Assembly (NCBI GenBank): GCA_036924285.1
Contig: JAYKYS010000010.1
Location: 10,143,001 to 10,207,000 of the forward strand
Source: Asterella californica
Taxonomy: Eukaryota > Streptophyta > Marchantiopsida > Marchantiales > Aytoniaceae
DNA: 64,000 nt
Direction of reading: 5' to 3'
Positions 20,640 through 33,216 of the stretch are shown piece by piece. Every line of letters begins with the position of its first letter. The first letter of the stretch is position 1. The notes under the pieces are model-generated. The model was not told the DNA's origin, searched no databases, and saw nothing but the letters and a program-made list of their open reading frames with translations. Both the position numbers and the translations under genes were made by a program.

Positions 20640-23600
20640 CATTATCTTTCTTTGTGTGTTTCATCTTTCATGTTTTGTTACATAGAGTCCGTTGACACCC
20701 GAAGGAGGTTTGGTATGCACTGGCTAATGTTTTCCACACATCTATCGAAGCCCGTTACAACTCAAGCAACAACTCTTAGATGTTAAGAAAGGTTCATTGA
20801 GCATTACAGACTATGTCTACCATATGCGAGGTATAGTAGAGCAGCTTAACAATATAAGTGTGAAAGTCAAGGATGATGATCTCATCCTACACACCATTAG
20901 TGGTCTTGGGAAGGAGTACAAATCTTTCGAGACCCTATTGCTGTCAAGGATACTTTTCCTAAGTTCGATGAGTTGATTCCTATGTTAGTGTTTGAAGAGA
21001 TTCGTCTTTAAGGCAATGGTGGTTCTGCCTCATCACAAGAACAAGCTTTCTTTGCTGGAGGTAGAGGTAGAGGACGAGGATAGAGCTTCGGTGACAGAGA
21101 TAAGAACCGTTTTGATTCTTCTAGTAGAGGTCAGTTCTCTCAGCAGCAACATAATCTTCGACCTGACCAGCAGCAACAACAAGCTAAAGGCGGTGGTGAG
21201 CAGCTGTTATGTACATACTGCAAAGCCAAAGGTCATGTGATCAAGACCTGCTTCAAGAGGCAAGCAGACATCAGGTATGGCAAGCTTCTACAACAAAACT
21301 ATGTGTTCACATAGGAACCTTTTTCAGATGATAGTCTTCTAACGATGACATATGTCATGGGTTCCATGAGCAAACCTGCTGATGAATGATTTCTTGATTA
21401 TGGAGCTTCGAACCACATGATAATAGCACATGGTGAATAGTTCAGCCAGAACGAGTCAATGAAGACACCAGCAATAGTTTATACAAGTGATCATAGCTAG
21501 CACAACATTACACATATGGGTATAGTTCTTCTACCTGTTGCATCTTGAAACATTTATGCTCTAGGAGATGTATTGTATGTGCCCACCATTACTAAGAATC
21601 TAGTTTCAATAGGTTAGATGGTGGAGCAGGGTTATCAAGTTTGATTCAACAATGAGGGATGTCTTGTTGAAACTAGTGGTAACAGTGTAGTGGCCAGAAG
21701 GTCTAGAGCAAGAAGGTTGTTCAAATTGGATGCTGTTAAGCCTCAACTTCAAGCTGCAATGTTTGTTCATACTTATGGAGTCTTAGATTTTGAGATGTGG
21801 CATAAGAGAGTAGGCCATATGAACTATCAGCGGTACGTCATAGTTAGTTACATGTCTTTCCAAGTTCACATCTCCTATCTCATCTCAGATTTGTGAAGCT
21901 TGTCAGTTTGGCAAGCAGACTAAGCAATCATTTTGCCATCAGGGCTAGAGCCTCTAGGGTGTTGGAGTTGATACATTATGACGTATGGATTGCATCTCAA
22001 GCAAGCCTGAATGGTTCTCTGTACTTCGTCTCGTTCATAGATGACTTCTCGTGATTTACTTGGATCTCCTTCCTCAAGGTCAAGTCAAACGTCTTTGCTG
22101 TGTTCTAATCATTCAAAACCTTAGTTGAGAAGCAGTATAACGGTTGCATCCTACGACTCCGTTCAGATGGAGGAGGTGAGTTACTCTCGTCACTTTGATA
22201 CCTTTTTGCAACAGCATGGTATCAAGAGAGAGGTCACGTGTAGCTACAGCTCGCAATAGAATGGTGTAGCAGAGAGGGAGAACATACACATTGCAGAGTC
22301 AACACGTGCGATGCTGAATGAGAAGTCTATGCCTGAGTGTTATTGGATGAAAGTCGTTGCATGTGCTGTCTATCTCATGAACCGTGCACCAACTACAGCG
22401 GTACTTAAGAAGACCCCTACGAGGTATTGATAGGCAAGAAACCAGACCTCTCAAGTCTCAAAGTATTTGGTTCTATATGTTTTGTACATTGTTATGAAAG
22501 ACGTAGCAAGCTAGACCCGAAGCTGAGAAGTGTATCTTCTTAGGCTATGCTTTTGATAAGAAGGGATATAGGTGTTATATCTCAACTTCGAGGAGATTGC
22601 TCATCAGTAGAGATGTTGTTTTTTATGAGTTGTTATCTTGGTATCAGATTACGTCATGTTCTGTTGCTATTTCACTTGTTCTATCCTCTATCCAACCAGT
22701 TGAAGTTGGTTCTACAACAACTAAAGCCACTAGTTCATGTAGTGGTAGTGTTGTATTTCATCCAATGCGCATGAGAGCTCTTTGGTCTGGTCAAACCTCC
22801 ACAATTGCTATACATACGGTTCAGGTCCCTCCACATGTTGTTCAACCTACATAGGTTGCACTTTCCAACAGCACTCAACTGTTGCAGAAGATTATCAATG
22901 AGCAGCGCAGTGCAGATACTGTGCATGCTTTTGACGACAACATCAGCAGCTCTCATTCAAATCAGAGATCTGAAGCTAGACCATCAAGTCAATCTGATCT
23001 GCAGAGGTCCACCAGAGTTAGACATCCTGTCCAACTTTTTCAATGTGAAGGTTTCTTGGCTGAACACCTTGTCTACATGGTGAATGTCGTACATGAGCAG
23101 GAACCGAATTCTCTTGAGGAGGCGATACATCAAGCAGAATGGGTGCAAAAGCCATACAAGTTGAGCTTTTAGCTCTGTAACATCAGCAGACTTGGGAGCT
23201 AGTTGATTTATCTTATGATAAGAAAGTCATTGGTTGTAGATGGGTTTACAAGGTCAAGAGAAATTCGGATGGTTCAATCTACATGCACAAGACGAGACTT
23301 GTGGCTAAAGGATATGCGCAGCAGTATGATCTTGACTTTGAGAAAACTTTCAGTCTGTAGCCAAGATGACTTCCATCACACCCTTGTGGCATTGACTACA
23401 AGTAAAGGGTGGCAACTGCATCAAATGGACTTCAATAATGCTTTCCTGAACAAAGATTTGCAGGAGGAGGTCTACATGGTGCAACTCTATGGATACGAAG
23501 ATCACATGTATCCAAATAAAGTTTGTAGACTCCAGAAGTCCTTGTATGGACTTAAGCAAGCTCCAAGAGCTTAGAATGGCAAGATTAACTCGTTTCTACT

Positions 23601-24642
23601 ATTGCTTAGTTTTCGTCTTTGTAGTTTAGACTCCTCATTGTACTCTCTGCATGTCGATGATAACACAATATTGATCATCATCTATGTTGATGATCTTGTT
23701 ATCACTTGTATCTCTAAGAGCCTTGTCAAGCAGGTGAAGGATCAGCTGAAAGGAGAGTTTGATATGAAAGATCTAGATGAACTGAAGTATTTTCTAGCTA
23801 TTGAGTTCATCAAGGATGGAGGTGATACATAGCTGTTACAGAGACAGTATGCTCTGAATAAGCTAGAACAGCTTGGGATGACAGCTTGTAAGCCTATCTC
23901 TATCCCTCTTGAGTCTTCTCTGAAGTTGAATGCTGAGGATGGTGAGCTATTGGTAAATCCAAATTTCTATAGGCAGCATGATCTACTTGATCATTACTAG
24001 ACCTGATCTAAGTTATGTTGTAGGCCTAGTTAGTCAGTTCATGCAGGCATCTAAGAAACCTCATCTTGAGACAGTTCGACGGATTCTACGATACGTGAAG
24101 TTCACAATCCAGTATGGACTTCACTATGGAACGGATGTCCTCTTTTGTTACATGGTTTTATTGATTACTGACCCTACTGTTCTATCTTGAGCACTGAGCA
24201 CGAAGTACTCAAGAAAGAAGATCTACGTCAGGTTTCTTCAGCCTTGGAGACTCTGCTGTTAGCTGACAATCAAAGAAGTAACATACATTTGCTATGTCAT
24301 CGACTGAAGCAGAATACAGAGGTGCCACTAATGCCAACTTTCAAATCCATTTGGCTTCACACCTTACTCAAAGATATGGGTGTGAAGTTTTTTGACCCTG
24401 TTGTTTTACACACACAAAATATCAGCAGTATTAAACTTGCTTCTAATCCTGTTTTTCATGCTAGGACCAAACATATAGTGGTCAATTATCATTTTATTCG
24501 AGAGAAAGTATTGGCTAGAGAGACAGATTTGAGATACGTATCTACAGGTGAACAAGTTGCTGATATATTCACCAAAGCTTTACTTAGAGAAAAAATTAAT
24601 ATTTTCGGAATATGTCTAGGTGTTAAAAAGATATTGATATGA
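20640..24642 (+). pseudogene. Copia gag-pol polyprotein, multiply broken
   Basis: The domains appear in copia order. Gag: KKGSLSITDYVYHMRGI near 20790-20850 and the zinc knuckle CTYCKAKGHVIKTC at about 21209-21250. Protease: FLDYGASNHMI near 21391, where the usual D-S/T-G-A is D-Y-G-A. Integrase: WHKRVGHMNY near 21797 and ICEACQFGKQTKQS near 21888. Reverse transcriptase: IGCRWVYKVKRNSDGS near 23230, LYGLKQAPRA near 23546 and the catalytic IYVDDLV near 23680. RNase H and tail: IKLASNPVFHARTKHI near 24440-24487 and VSTGEQVADIFTKAL near 24540-24584. Stops and frameshifts occur in every domain, so no functional protein is encoded. The YVDD motif itself survives. Confidence 0.92.
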
Positions 24643-24655
24643 GCTTGAAGGGGAC

Positions 24656-24946
24656 TGTTGATAAACGTAGTACAAGCTCTTGAAGCTACTATGTATAATC
24701 ATACATACACAGTTAGTATACTTAGGGCACAACTAAGTTACGGGGACCCAACTCATAATGTTGTTTTACTCTCCCTATAGATTGAGAAGGGGTGCTGCCA
24801 CCAGGTCAGTTCCTTTACTTATATTCTCTTCCTTCTTTTGTTCCTCTTGTGAAGGCTGCTAGAGCCTCTTTCCTTGTTGGAAGGTTTTCCTCTCTTGTGG
24901 GAGTGGTGCTATGAGTGTTGGGTTCTTGCTGCCATACGTCATAACA
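24656..24946 (+). repeat. Copia 3' LTR (291 bp)
   Basis: Starts TGTTGATAAACG after the polypurine tract and ends CGTCATAACA. It is clearly diverged from the 5' copy (for example TCATAATGTTG versus TCCTAATGCTG), so the insertion is old. Confidence 0.9.
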
Positions 24947-27117
24947 TGAGTGGGGATCAAAGCAAATCGAGGTATTTCGTAAACAGAAGGATATGATTTC
25001 TTCACAACCTATTATACGATCCACAATTATTATGTAGAGTTGATTTTGATTCTTCCAACTTTGTAATCGGAGCAGTCGTACATCAAGAGTTCATCGATGG
25101 TCTCCATCCGATTGTCTTTGTATCTCGTCAGCTGAATTCAACTGAACTAAATTATTCTACTCGTGTACAACTTGTCATGGTATATGCCGTCAAGATTTGG
25201 AGGCACTACTTACTAAATAAACGAGTGATCATGCGAACTGAACACAAACCATTGTTGCAGAACTTACAGTTGGAGAACATGAAGAACCGACATCATCAAT
25301 AGGTAACTCTATGATATCAAGTTAGAATACAATCCCGATAAATTTCTTGTAAGTCATGATGCACTATCACATCATCTCGACTACAAGTCTTCATGTGACC
25401 TCTTGATAGTGGCAGCCATCACAAAAGTCACCCTTGATGCAGAATTCAAGTCAACATTTCAGTATGTGACGTTACAACACGACCCTTTCTTCAACTTTGT
25501 GTGTGATCATACAACCGCTCAAGATAAAGAGTATAATTTCTTTTCATTGAAAGATGGATTATTGTACAATACACATCATTTATATCTCTCACAAGATCAC
25601 ACTACAACTCAATCGACTACAAGAAGCACATGATCTATAAATCTCATGTCATCTTGGAGTGGATAAGATCATCAATTTCTTACAACGTATATGATGGTGG
25701 TGTAACATGACACGAGATGTTCATAGTATATTCGCTCTTGTGAAAGTTGTCACCGCAACAAGATAGTGGATCGTAAACTAGCACAATTACTGCAATTGTT
25801 ACCCATCTCATCTAGACGTTGTCGTGTTGAATGATAATCTATATAGTGAAGAGAGGTAAAAAGAATGAGTTTTTTTCCATTGTGTACGTAGCTGTAAGGA
25901 AACCTGCTCTTGAGCTAAGCCCTGTGGGTGGTCTTGTAGTTTAGGCTCTAAAGTCGTGGCTTAACTCATAATTTCTTGATACAGCTATGGGAGGGATGTA
26001 AGTCGTGTGGGGTGATCTTGTAGCTATGGCTTAGGCTCTAAAATCGTGGCTTGACTAATAATATAGGTTGCATCAAGATGGCATCGAGGGTTGAGAAATT
26101 TTGTTAAATAATGAGTCAGTTTATCTAAGGGGCAGCTTGATAAGTAAGTCTGTGTATAAGGACATAAAGATCTCAGCTTAGCTAGAGGACTGCTTAGGAA
26201 GGGTGTTGTTGCCTAGGTAAATCGACGTGCAATGGCAGTTCAAGAGATATTACAAAGAATTGAACTTAGGGAAGAGGAGGCGCACGCATGATAGAGAAGA
26301 GAAGATCTGATCACCGATGACTATGATGATGAAATTTAGACGTGAATAAAGTTTCTTGAGTCTTAGAAAGCTTATTTGCACATATCTTAATATTTGATTG
26401 ACCTTGATGGATACAAGAGACCATATTTGAACTCTGACCTCTTGCAGCAATCTGTTTGCTTTTTTATCGCTCTCACAATCAATCATAGTTATGAGGTCTT
26501 CTCTCCATAACAACGTTGGAAGCACGTCAACTTGGATTTAATCAGAGCTTTTTTTGAGATACTTGGTACTAAATTTTCATTGTCCACCGCATACCATCCA
26601 CAAAGTGATGGACAACTTGAACGTGTCAATCTTACTTTTGGAGGACATGCTCCAGATCTTCATCAACGTTCATCAAACATATTAAGATATATTTCTACCT
26701 GCCGCCAAGTTTATTTACAACAACACCAAACAAGCAAGTACAAGTTTTTCTCCCTTTTTTCATATATGATCAAGATCCTTTACTCTCTGATAAAGCCTTA
26801 CTCTCCATTTCTTGCGTTCTTAGTACTATTGTCTTCTTTTCTACATTATCTCGTTTTTTACATGAAACAAATGATGATTTGGCTATTGCTCAACTCATAC
26901 AAAACAAGATGCTGACCAACACCGTCTTTATTGTAGGTGAGCAAGTCATGTGAGAGATTGGCGGTATGGATTCAATTCGTGAATATAAAATCAAGAGTAA
27001 ATTTTCTCTCTGCCTTAGAGGTTTGTCATCTCCACAATGCTTCATTTGTACTTTTATCAAGTATGTATGAAAGCTGTACAAAAAGTTATATGGAGATAAA
27101 ACTGAAAAGACCTCCAA
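24947..27117 (+). pseudogene. Ty3/gypsy pol relic split by a solo LTR
   Basis: Directly after the copia LTR the plus strand encodes gypsy RNase H (FDSSNFVIGAVVHQEF, PIVFVSRQLNSTELNYSTR, RHYLLNKRVIMRTEHKPLLQ at about 25035-25260). Then come a connection segment, an integrase zinc-binding remnant (CHLGVDKIINFLQR near 25650) and, after the solo LTR at 25820-26512, the end of the integrase core (FFEILGTKFSLSTAYHPQSD at about 26551-26610, keeping E of QLERVN). Between NLDLI and RAFFEILG the part expected to hold the first catalytic Asp residues is missing. The RT region upstream is absent, apparently lost at the copia junction. Past 26915 the frame is not recognisable. Stops are common. Confidence 0.85.
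25820..26512 (+). mobile_element. Solo LTR of the 33-42 kb gypsy family
   Basis: Begins TGTCGTGTTG and ends CCATAACA. It matches, in reverse orientation, the LTRs at 33217 and 40837 through CCATTGTGTACGTAGCTGTAA, CTAAGGGGCAGCTTGATAAG, AATAAAGTTTCTTGAGTCTT and TTTTTTATCGCTCTC. It is flanked by ACGT on both sides (25816-25819 and 26513-26516), a 4-bp target duplication. It interrupts the gypsy integrase relic between SRR and WKHVNLDLI. At 693 bp it is about half the length of the other two LTRs, lacking much of their middle. Confidence 0.85.
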
Positions 27118-30100
27118 TTATCTTATGATTAGTTTTCGGTTTGGATGTATGGATACTCCATTCGTAGTTATAAATCAGACTATTTAAGTAATTTTTAAAT
27201 TAACCAAGACTATTCTAGTTGGAATTATTTCAAGCTCGACTACTTAAATTTCACAATCGTTAAACTAACATGTTGAAACGAAATCTATCTATGAATTTTA
27301 AAGACACAAATAAAGTGTGATGGATTATAATTAATAAGAACAATGAAGTATATACCATACATCGGTTTTTGTGTCATTCTTGAGACATAGATTCAAACAC
27401 AACAAGTCATGTTTTTCTACGTGGGAAACCGTACGAGGTGTCTTCTTTTATGCTGTGAGGGAAAACTTGATTCCCATGTGTGCTGTGTGTTTTGTGTGCT
27501 CCCATGGATAGTGTGTTTAAAATTCTCACTTAGTTGATAGCTTTTAGTGATACCATGTCCATGTTGCAGATGTGATTCTATTTGAATCATCAGAGTGTGA
27601 GAAAGTGCATATGCATTTATTATAATTTGATGTTTTATATAAATATAATTATTTTTAAATGGAATAATATACTTTCCAATACAAATATATTTAAAATCAT
27701 TAACTGTGTGAAAGTTTGCCTAGATGATTTAAGATGGAACATTAAACATTATCTTAAGATCGTAATAGTTATGAAAAGTTTGGGTACCGCATTCTTATAA
27801 ATTTTTTGGACATGGTAGTTTAATAACATCACATGACAAAGTCATCCTCTTTTTCGTTGTTTTAGAGAATTTACATGGAAGATATGAAAAACATACACAT
27901 ATGTGTCATTCATGTGAGTTCATCGAGCATTGGAGAAATTGAAGGAATATGAAAGAGAATATAATTTAAATAACTAATATTACATTATGGTTATTCTACA
28001 CATCTTCTTTACCACATGAATTCATATTTCATATAGATCCACAATGAAAAGTAATACATTATAAAAAAAACTAGAGTCTCTCGCAAGAACGAGAGAAAAA
28101 TATAAAACAAAACATAAACTCATATGAAGATGGTTCTCATTGTTTATATTATTTGCAAAACATACTAAAGCAAAAGGGATAAATGAACAAACAACCATTG
28201 TGGAGGCAAGTACATGTGACCCATTTAAACCAAACCTTTAAATCACAAAATGGTTTTTGTCAATGGAGAGATTTTCAAAACAGTTCAAGATCCATTTAAT
28301 ATAATTTTCATATAATTTCTGATGCTAGGTGTAAACATAAAAAATATATAGATATAGTAGGTCAACGGATTCAATTGCACGTCTTTTACGAGCCTCTTAT
28401 GTGAGGTTAGTGAATGAGAAGCATATCAGCTATCAAGAACTGAAATCAGGAGCAATTTTCTGATATTAGTAAATGTCATAACATAGATATCAAGCTCGGT
28501 AACTTTGAGGGTGACAAACATTGACCTTGATAACTACATTAAAAATACTTATATAACTCGATAACTATAACTGAGATAGTCCTCGAGGTTGATAACTATA
28601 ATTTAGATAGTTATAGATATCAATCCTCTGATATCAATTACATTTTCTTGATATGAAGAAATGTTTTTCATGATAATAGATATGTAATTCATCATCGTGA
28701 CGGTCAATGGTAAGTTTTTGAAGAGAATATGAACTATATGTCTTTAGTAAATTTATCTATTTTTAAAAATCAATATAAAGACAATTATCAAGTTATCCTC
28801 TTCTATATAAGAGCTATTGACGTGCTCGAGATCAGGATATTGCTTATAATACTCGATTTTGAAATCTACTAGATCTATCTCACAATCAAGTTGGTAGATT
28901 TATAAACCTGCAAGATTTGACATATCGAGCAGCTTAAAATAAAAATACATGTTAATTTCAAAATCAACAATGGTCTTATTGTGATGAGTAAATTGTCACC
29001 GTTAATCCACGTCATAGGGTATCATAAGCCATGTATGATCATCGTTCGTTATATTATATATACATATATATATAGATATATACATTTTCTATGTATAGTC
29101 ACGGATGATGAAACCATCACAACTTTGAATAAATATGTTTGTGACAATTTTCAACAATATCGATTCAACACGACTAGATTATAATTGCTTGATCATCACT
29201 TTTATATTAGGTTTATATTGAGTTGAAACTATTTGATCTGAACAAAATGAGTGATATGACATGTGTTTTCACAATTGATATAGCTTTCAACTAATATAAC
29301 ATATTAAAATCGACATTTGTTGGTATAGATTATTATAAGATCAAAAAGTTGTACCATTTCCAACCAAACAATTCCAGGTTGAATGAATAAAATTACAGTT
29401 TAAATATAAAATTATATTTATTTAAATCCAAACAACGTTATAAATTTGATCGAGTTCAATCATTCGATTTGGATTCTCAAACTAGATAAAAGTCAGATAC
29501 AAGTTACTATTTCAATTCAATGTTTCGATGTTTCCAGTTAATGTAAATCTCATCAAATCACTTTGTATGTTGCTTGAAATCAAATATACTAAAATTGACA
29601 AAAACTTGAGCAGGATTATTATTAACATATGGAACAATTTTATTTTAAATCGTATTACGTGATTCAATATTATGATTTGATTTACTTATGAGTAGATAAT
29701 TGCATATGTCTTCCAAATATTTATTAATATATGAGTATCTTTTGATACCTAAAGGTAAATCTCACTCAAAATCAGTGTTATGCAATAGAACTTAGACTCC
29801 CTTACACTATAATATTGTGTGGGTATAAAATATAACACATAATGCATGAGATATATGGTTTCGGAAATGACATGATTGAGTATACGAAAAAATAATATAT
29901 TTTCATTTAACACGTAGCAAAGTTTGCAATGTGTGAGAAGTTCTCACTAGGTTCACACTCAATGACCTTAACTGAGTGTGTTCTCAACATTTGGTTACCT
30001 CGTTGTTGTGGAAATCAAACTCCCAATATTAGGTGGAGCAATATACGATTTGATCAGGTACAGTGCTCTTAATATATTACTGATATCTAGAATAAAATAT

Positions 30101-32310
30101 CATTTCAACACTCAAATAAGTTCTTTGATATTTGCAGGCTATTTTTACCATGCAGTTTTTCATATGATCGAACTCAAGAGAGGTGACAAAACAATTGCAG
30201 AGATTCAAAGATGAATATAAAATCTGAAAGTTTTTCTTACACATGTACTTAAAAGGTTACCGTAGTCTTTTATCCACCACAACATCATTAAAGAGCTCAG
30301 TTTGGAACAAACTAGATAAGAAGTTTAGTTTTAGATTTTTTAGATTTTGTTAAATTTTCGTTCATAAGGCTAAGAGAAGTCATGGATTTATCGAACATAT
30401 TTTTATATTTTTATCTATAAGAGAAATATAAAGTTGAAACAAAGAAGATTTTGCAAATTTTTTGAAGGTTACTTTTGTTATCATCATGTATATCCCTCGA
30501 GTACTCTTAATTTTGTGAGACATTCACAACTAAGAATCTAGCATTTTCACAAACATCCATCATGGAAATTATATCACAATAACATCTTCAACAACTTAGA
30601 TTTAAATTCTTGCATCAAGGTGAATTGTCACATTTCATCTAAATAGTCTTCATCATTCCAGATGCATTTGGTGTCTGATGAGGGTCGCAACTCATCATAT
30701 CTTTTACAAACTTTTGCTTATCTTAATATGTGTTTTTCTTATTTTATTCTATCTTTTCACTCTTGACTTAGAGTTAGGATGATTTGTATTACTAATTAAT
30801 TTTCATGTTATATTTTTCTTACCGCTATATTTCCTACAAAGTTATAGGGAGAACAAAATTATGACATAGAGTGTTATAGTATCTTCTTATATTGCAACAT
30901 GAGTTTATATCTTTTATCTCGGAAGCTATAGTACTATTTGTGCTCTCCTTGTACGTCAAGTATGCAAAAGTCTTGTATGGTTGTGAGACTCCATTAATGA
31001 GAATTGCTTGCTCTTCCCTTCTTACTGGTCCTTCTTCTAGTACCTATCAAATTTCTTCCTATTTCACAACTTTTCAAACTTCTATTGCTTTACACTCATT
31101 TTTATCAAGGTGTCTCATTAGCTTGCATTTTGATTTCCTCTCCAAGGTTGTTGTCTATCAACATCTTCTTCTTAACATATATTTTTCATTCTCTATTTCT
31201 AGTCGTATTCACTCATCTCACTATTTTACCTCTTCATAGTTATAACACACTGATGTCTATTAATTTCTCTCGAATCAATGTTAGTCCTTACCAACTCTAT
31301 GAGCATGATATGTACTTCATATGTTATTTTGTTTCTTTCTTATTTATTTCTTATATATGATTTTTTTATAACTTCTCTAGTTGATTTACTCATCTGACAT
31401 TGAAACAAAAGCTTTAATTTTATTCTATGTTGAAACTATAAGTTTGATTTGCAATCATATCATCCTTATAAATATATTCCAGCATTTAGACCTCTCAGTT
31501 GTCTTTGATATATTATTTGTCCACCGAATGTTGGACGATTTTTCTTCATTATGTTTGATCAAATATTTCACATTAAAGAGAATATATTGGTTGAATGAGG
31601 TCGTTACATCAATCTTGTTTACTTGAACGCTGGTACTATGATCTCTCATGTAACATACACATGTGTTTTTTTCTCGGGTTAACGTTCACAAAAGTATGGT
31701 AGATTTTTTACTGCTACATTTCATCAAAACATAGTCTTTGTCATTTAGGTACATTTATCAACATAACCAATTAGAACCCAAAGAGCATATCTAGATGTAA
31801 TCACACAGTAATTAGTGTATAAGGAATACACATATAATATTTCACATATCAAACAACATAGCAAGTACGTGTTTAATGGTTCGCCTAATATGTACAAGGA
31901 GTTCTTTTATTTATTCTCCTACCAAACATAAAGATCCGAGTCAAAAATGCATCAAAAGATCCATTTTACATCTTTTATGTCATTCAATCATCATCATATT
32001 TTCTGGAGAACCTTATTTGGCAGCTTTGCTTTTGGAACCACACCATGCATAGACGTCGTCCGTTCATGCTATATGACAAGTTACATTTAAGGAAGATAAC
32101 CTCATGTTATGATGATCTGTTTAGGGATAGATGTGTATAGTAACACGCAAGGTATTTAGATGTATGAAGTATATAAAGTCAATAAGCAATGCAACAATAC
32201 ATGAATACGAGCAGTTTTTGTCCAAAGAATCCATATATGGGTATTTTTTACTATGTTCTCTAAGCATAGTATATAAAAACAATATATGATCTTCACCCAA
32301 CTATCTTAAA
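27118..32310. other. Long AT-rich spacer, no supported gene
   Basis: Only short, low-complexity frames occur (for example the Leu/Phe/Ser/Tyr-rich frames near 30892-31626). The hairpin-unit repeat lies at 28420-28650. A TA microsatellite-like run lies at 29050-29090. I see no transposon domain, RNA gene or clear terminal repeat. Confidence 0.5.
28420..28650 (+). repeat. Hairpin-unit tandem repeat, locus 2
   Basis: Lead-in TATCAGCTATCAAGAACTGA and units such as GATAACTATAATTTAGATAG followed by TTATAGATATC match the locus at 19140-19425, about 9 kb away and in the same orientation. Confidence 0.55.
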
Positions 32311-32319
32311 TCATATAAC

Positions 32320-32505
32320 TTACAACATTTCTTATAAAAGTGTTGTGTTTGCGTAAAAAACAAGTACTTTTATCAAAGGATTGGTACTAACTTGCTTGGA
32401 TGTACATTTGAATTACAACATTTCGTATAAAAGTGTTGTGTTTGCATAAAAAGCAAGTACTTTTATCAAAGGATTGGTACTAACTTGCTTGGATGTACAT
32501 TTGAA
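32320..32505. repeat. 93-bp tandem duplication
   Basis: Units 32320-32412 and 32413-32505 start TTACAACATTTC and end GGATGTACATTTGAA; only a few differences are visible (TTCTTAT/TTCGTAT, GCGTAAAAAACAAG/GCATAAAAAGCAAG). High identity suggests a recent event. Confidence 0.88.
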
Positions 32506-33054
32506 TTTGAATAACATGAGGAAGTAGCCAAGTCACTGTTTCATGATCTGTTTTCTCGCACATACGTTATTTCTTCTTGGATCTACGACCAACCCTCTGT
32601 CACAAGATCTGAGTGTTTACTTATCTCTTCTAATCATTATGACTAGTATTCATAACTCCAATCATCTCGTATTTTCCATATGAAACCTCTTTAAGTATCT
32701 CGAATGACACACCATCTTGTATAGACGACACGTTGTGTTGTTGCTCTCGATGATTTGAACACTTAAGACACATTTGGATCTAAGAAAATGTCAAGTATCA
32801 TTTGTGCTAAAGTCACAGAGAGTTCTCGTTCTTTTAATAATAATTATTTTACTTATGCTAGATCCCCATGACACTTATGACAACCTCTTGCGACAGATCA
32901 TCCGCTCGAGTTGTGCATCATATGGCGTTCACACAACTGAACTCGATGATTTTATATCATTGGACATTCATTTTTTTCTCCAAACTCTTTGCTGCATACT
33001 AGAACAACTAAGGTGCCCGAAGGTATGATACACGATTGATCACTCATAAAGGTC

Positions 33055-33129
33055 GATAATGCTTGAGTAACTACAATGCTTGAGTAACTACAAAATGTAA
33101 ATACATGTTGTAGTTACTCAAGCATTATC
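33055..33129. repeat. 22-bp perfect inverted repeat
   Basis: GATAATGCTTGAGTAACTAC (plus AA) at 33055-33076 is exactly complementary to 33108-33129. Between them 17 bases of the left arm are repeated directly (33077-33093). It lies about 90 bp outside the gypsy LTR. Confidence 0.85.
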
Positions 33130-33216
33130 ACTTTGACTTTTTGATGTTGTTTCGGCATAAGTACTTATTGACCTCATGTTATACTATTTTGTTTCAACAA
33201 CAAATTTGATCATCGG

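Larger units (their letters stand above)
20111..24946 (+). mobile_element. Ty1/copia LTR retrotransposon, degenerate
   Basis: Two long terminal repeats flank a copia-order internal region (gag, protease, integrase, reverse transcriptase, RNase H) with a plant-type primer-binding site next to the 5' LTR and a polypurine tract (GCTTGAAGGGGAC) next to the 3' LTR. The 5' LTR lacks about 45 bases at its outer end, where repeat DNA takes over, so no target-site duplication can be read. Many in-frame stops show the element is inactive. Confidence 0.93.

Noticed and set aside
30892..31626. Open frames of 80-118 codons in T-rich sequence
   Set aside because: Leu/Phe/Ser/Tyr low-complexity translation with overlapping frames; no motif, no splice or start context.
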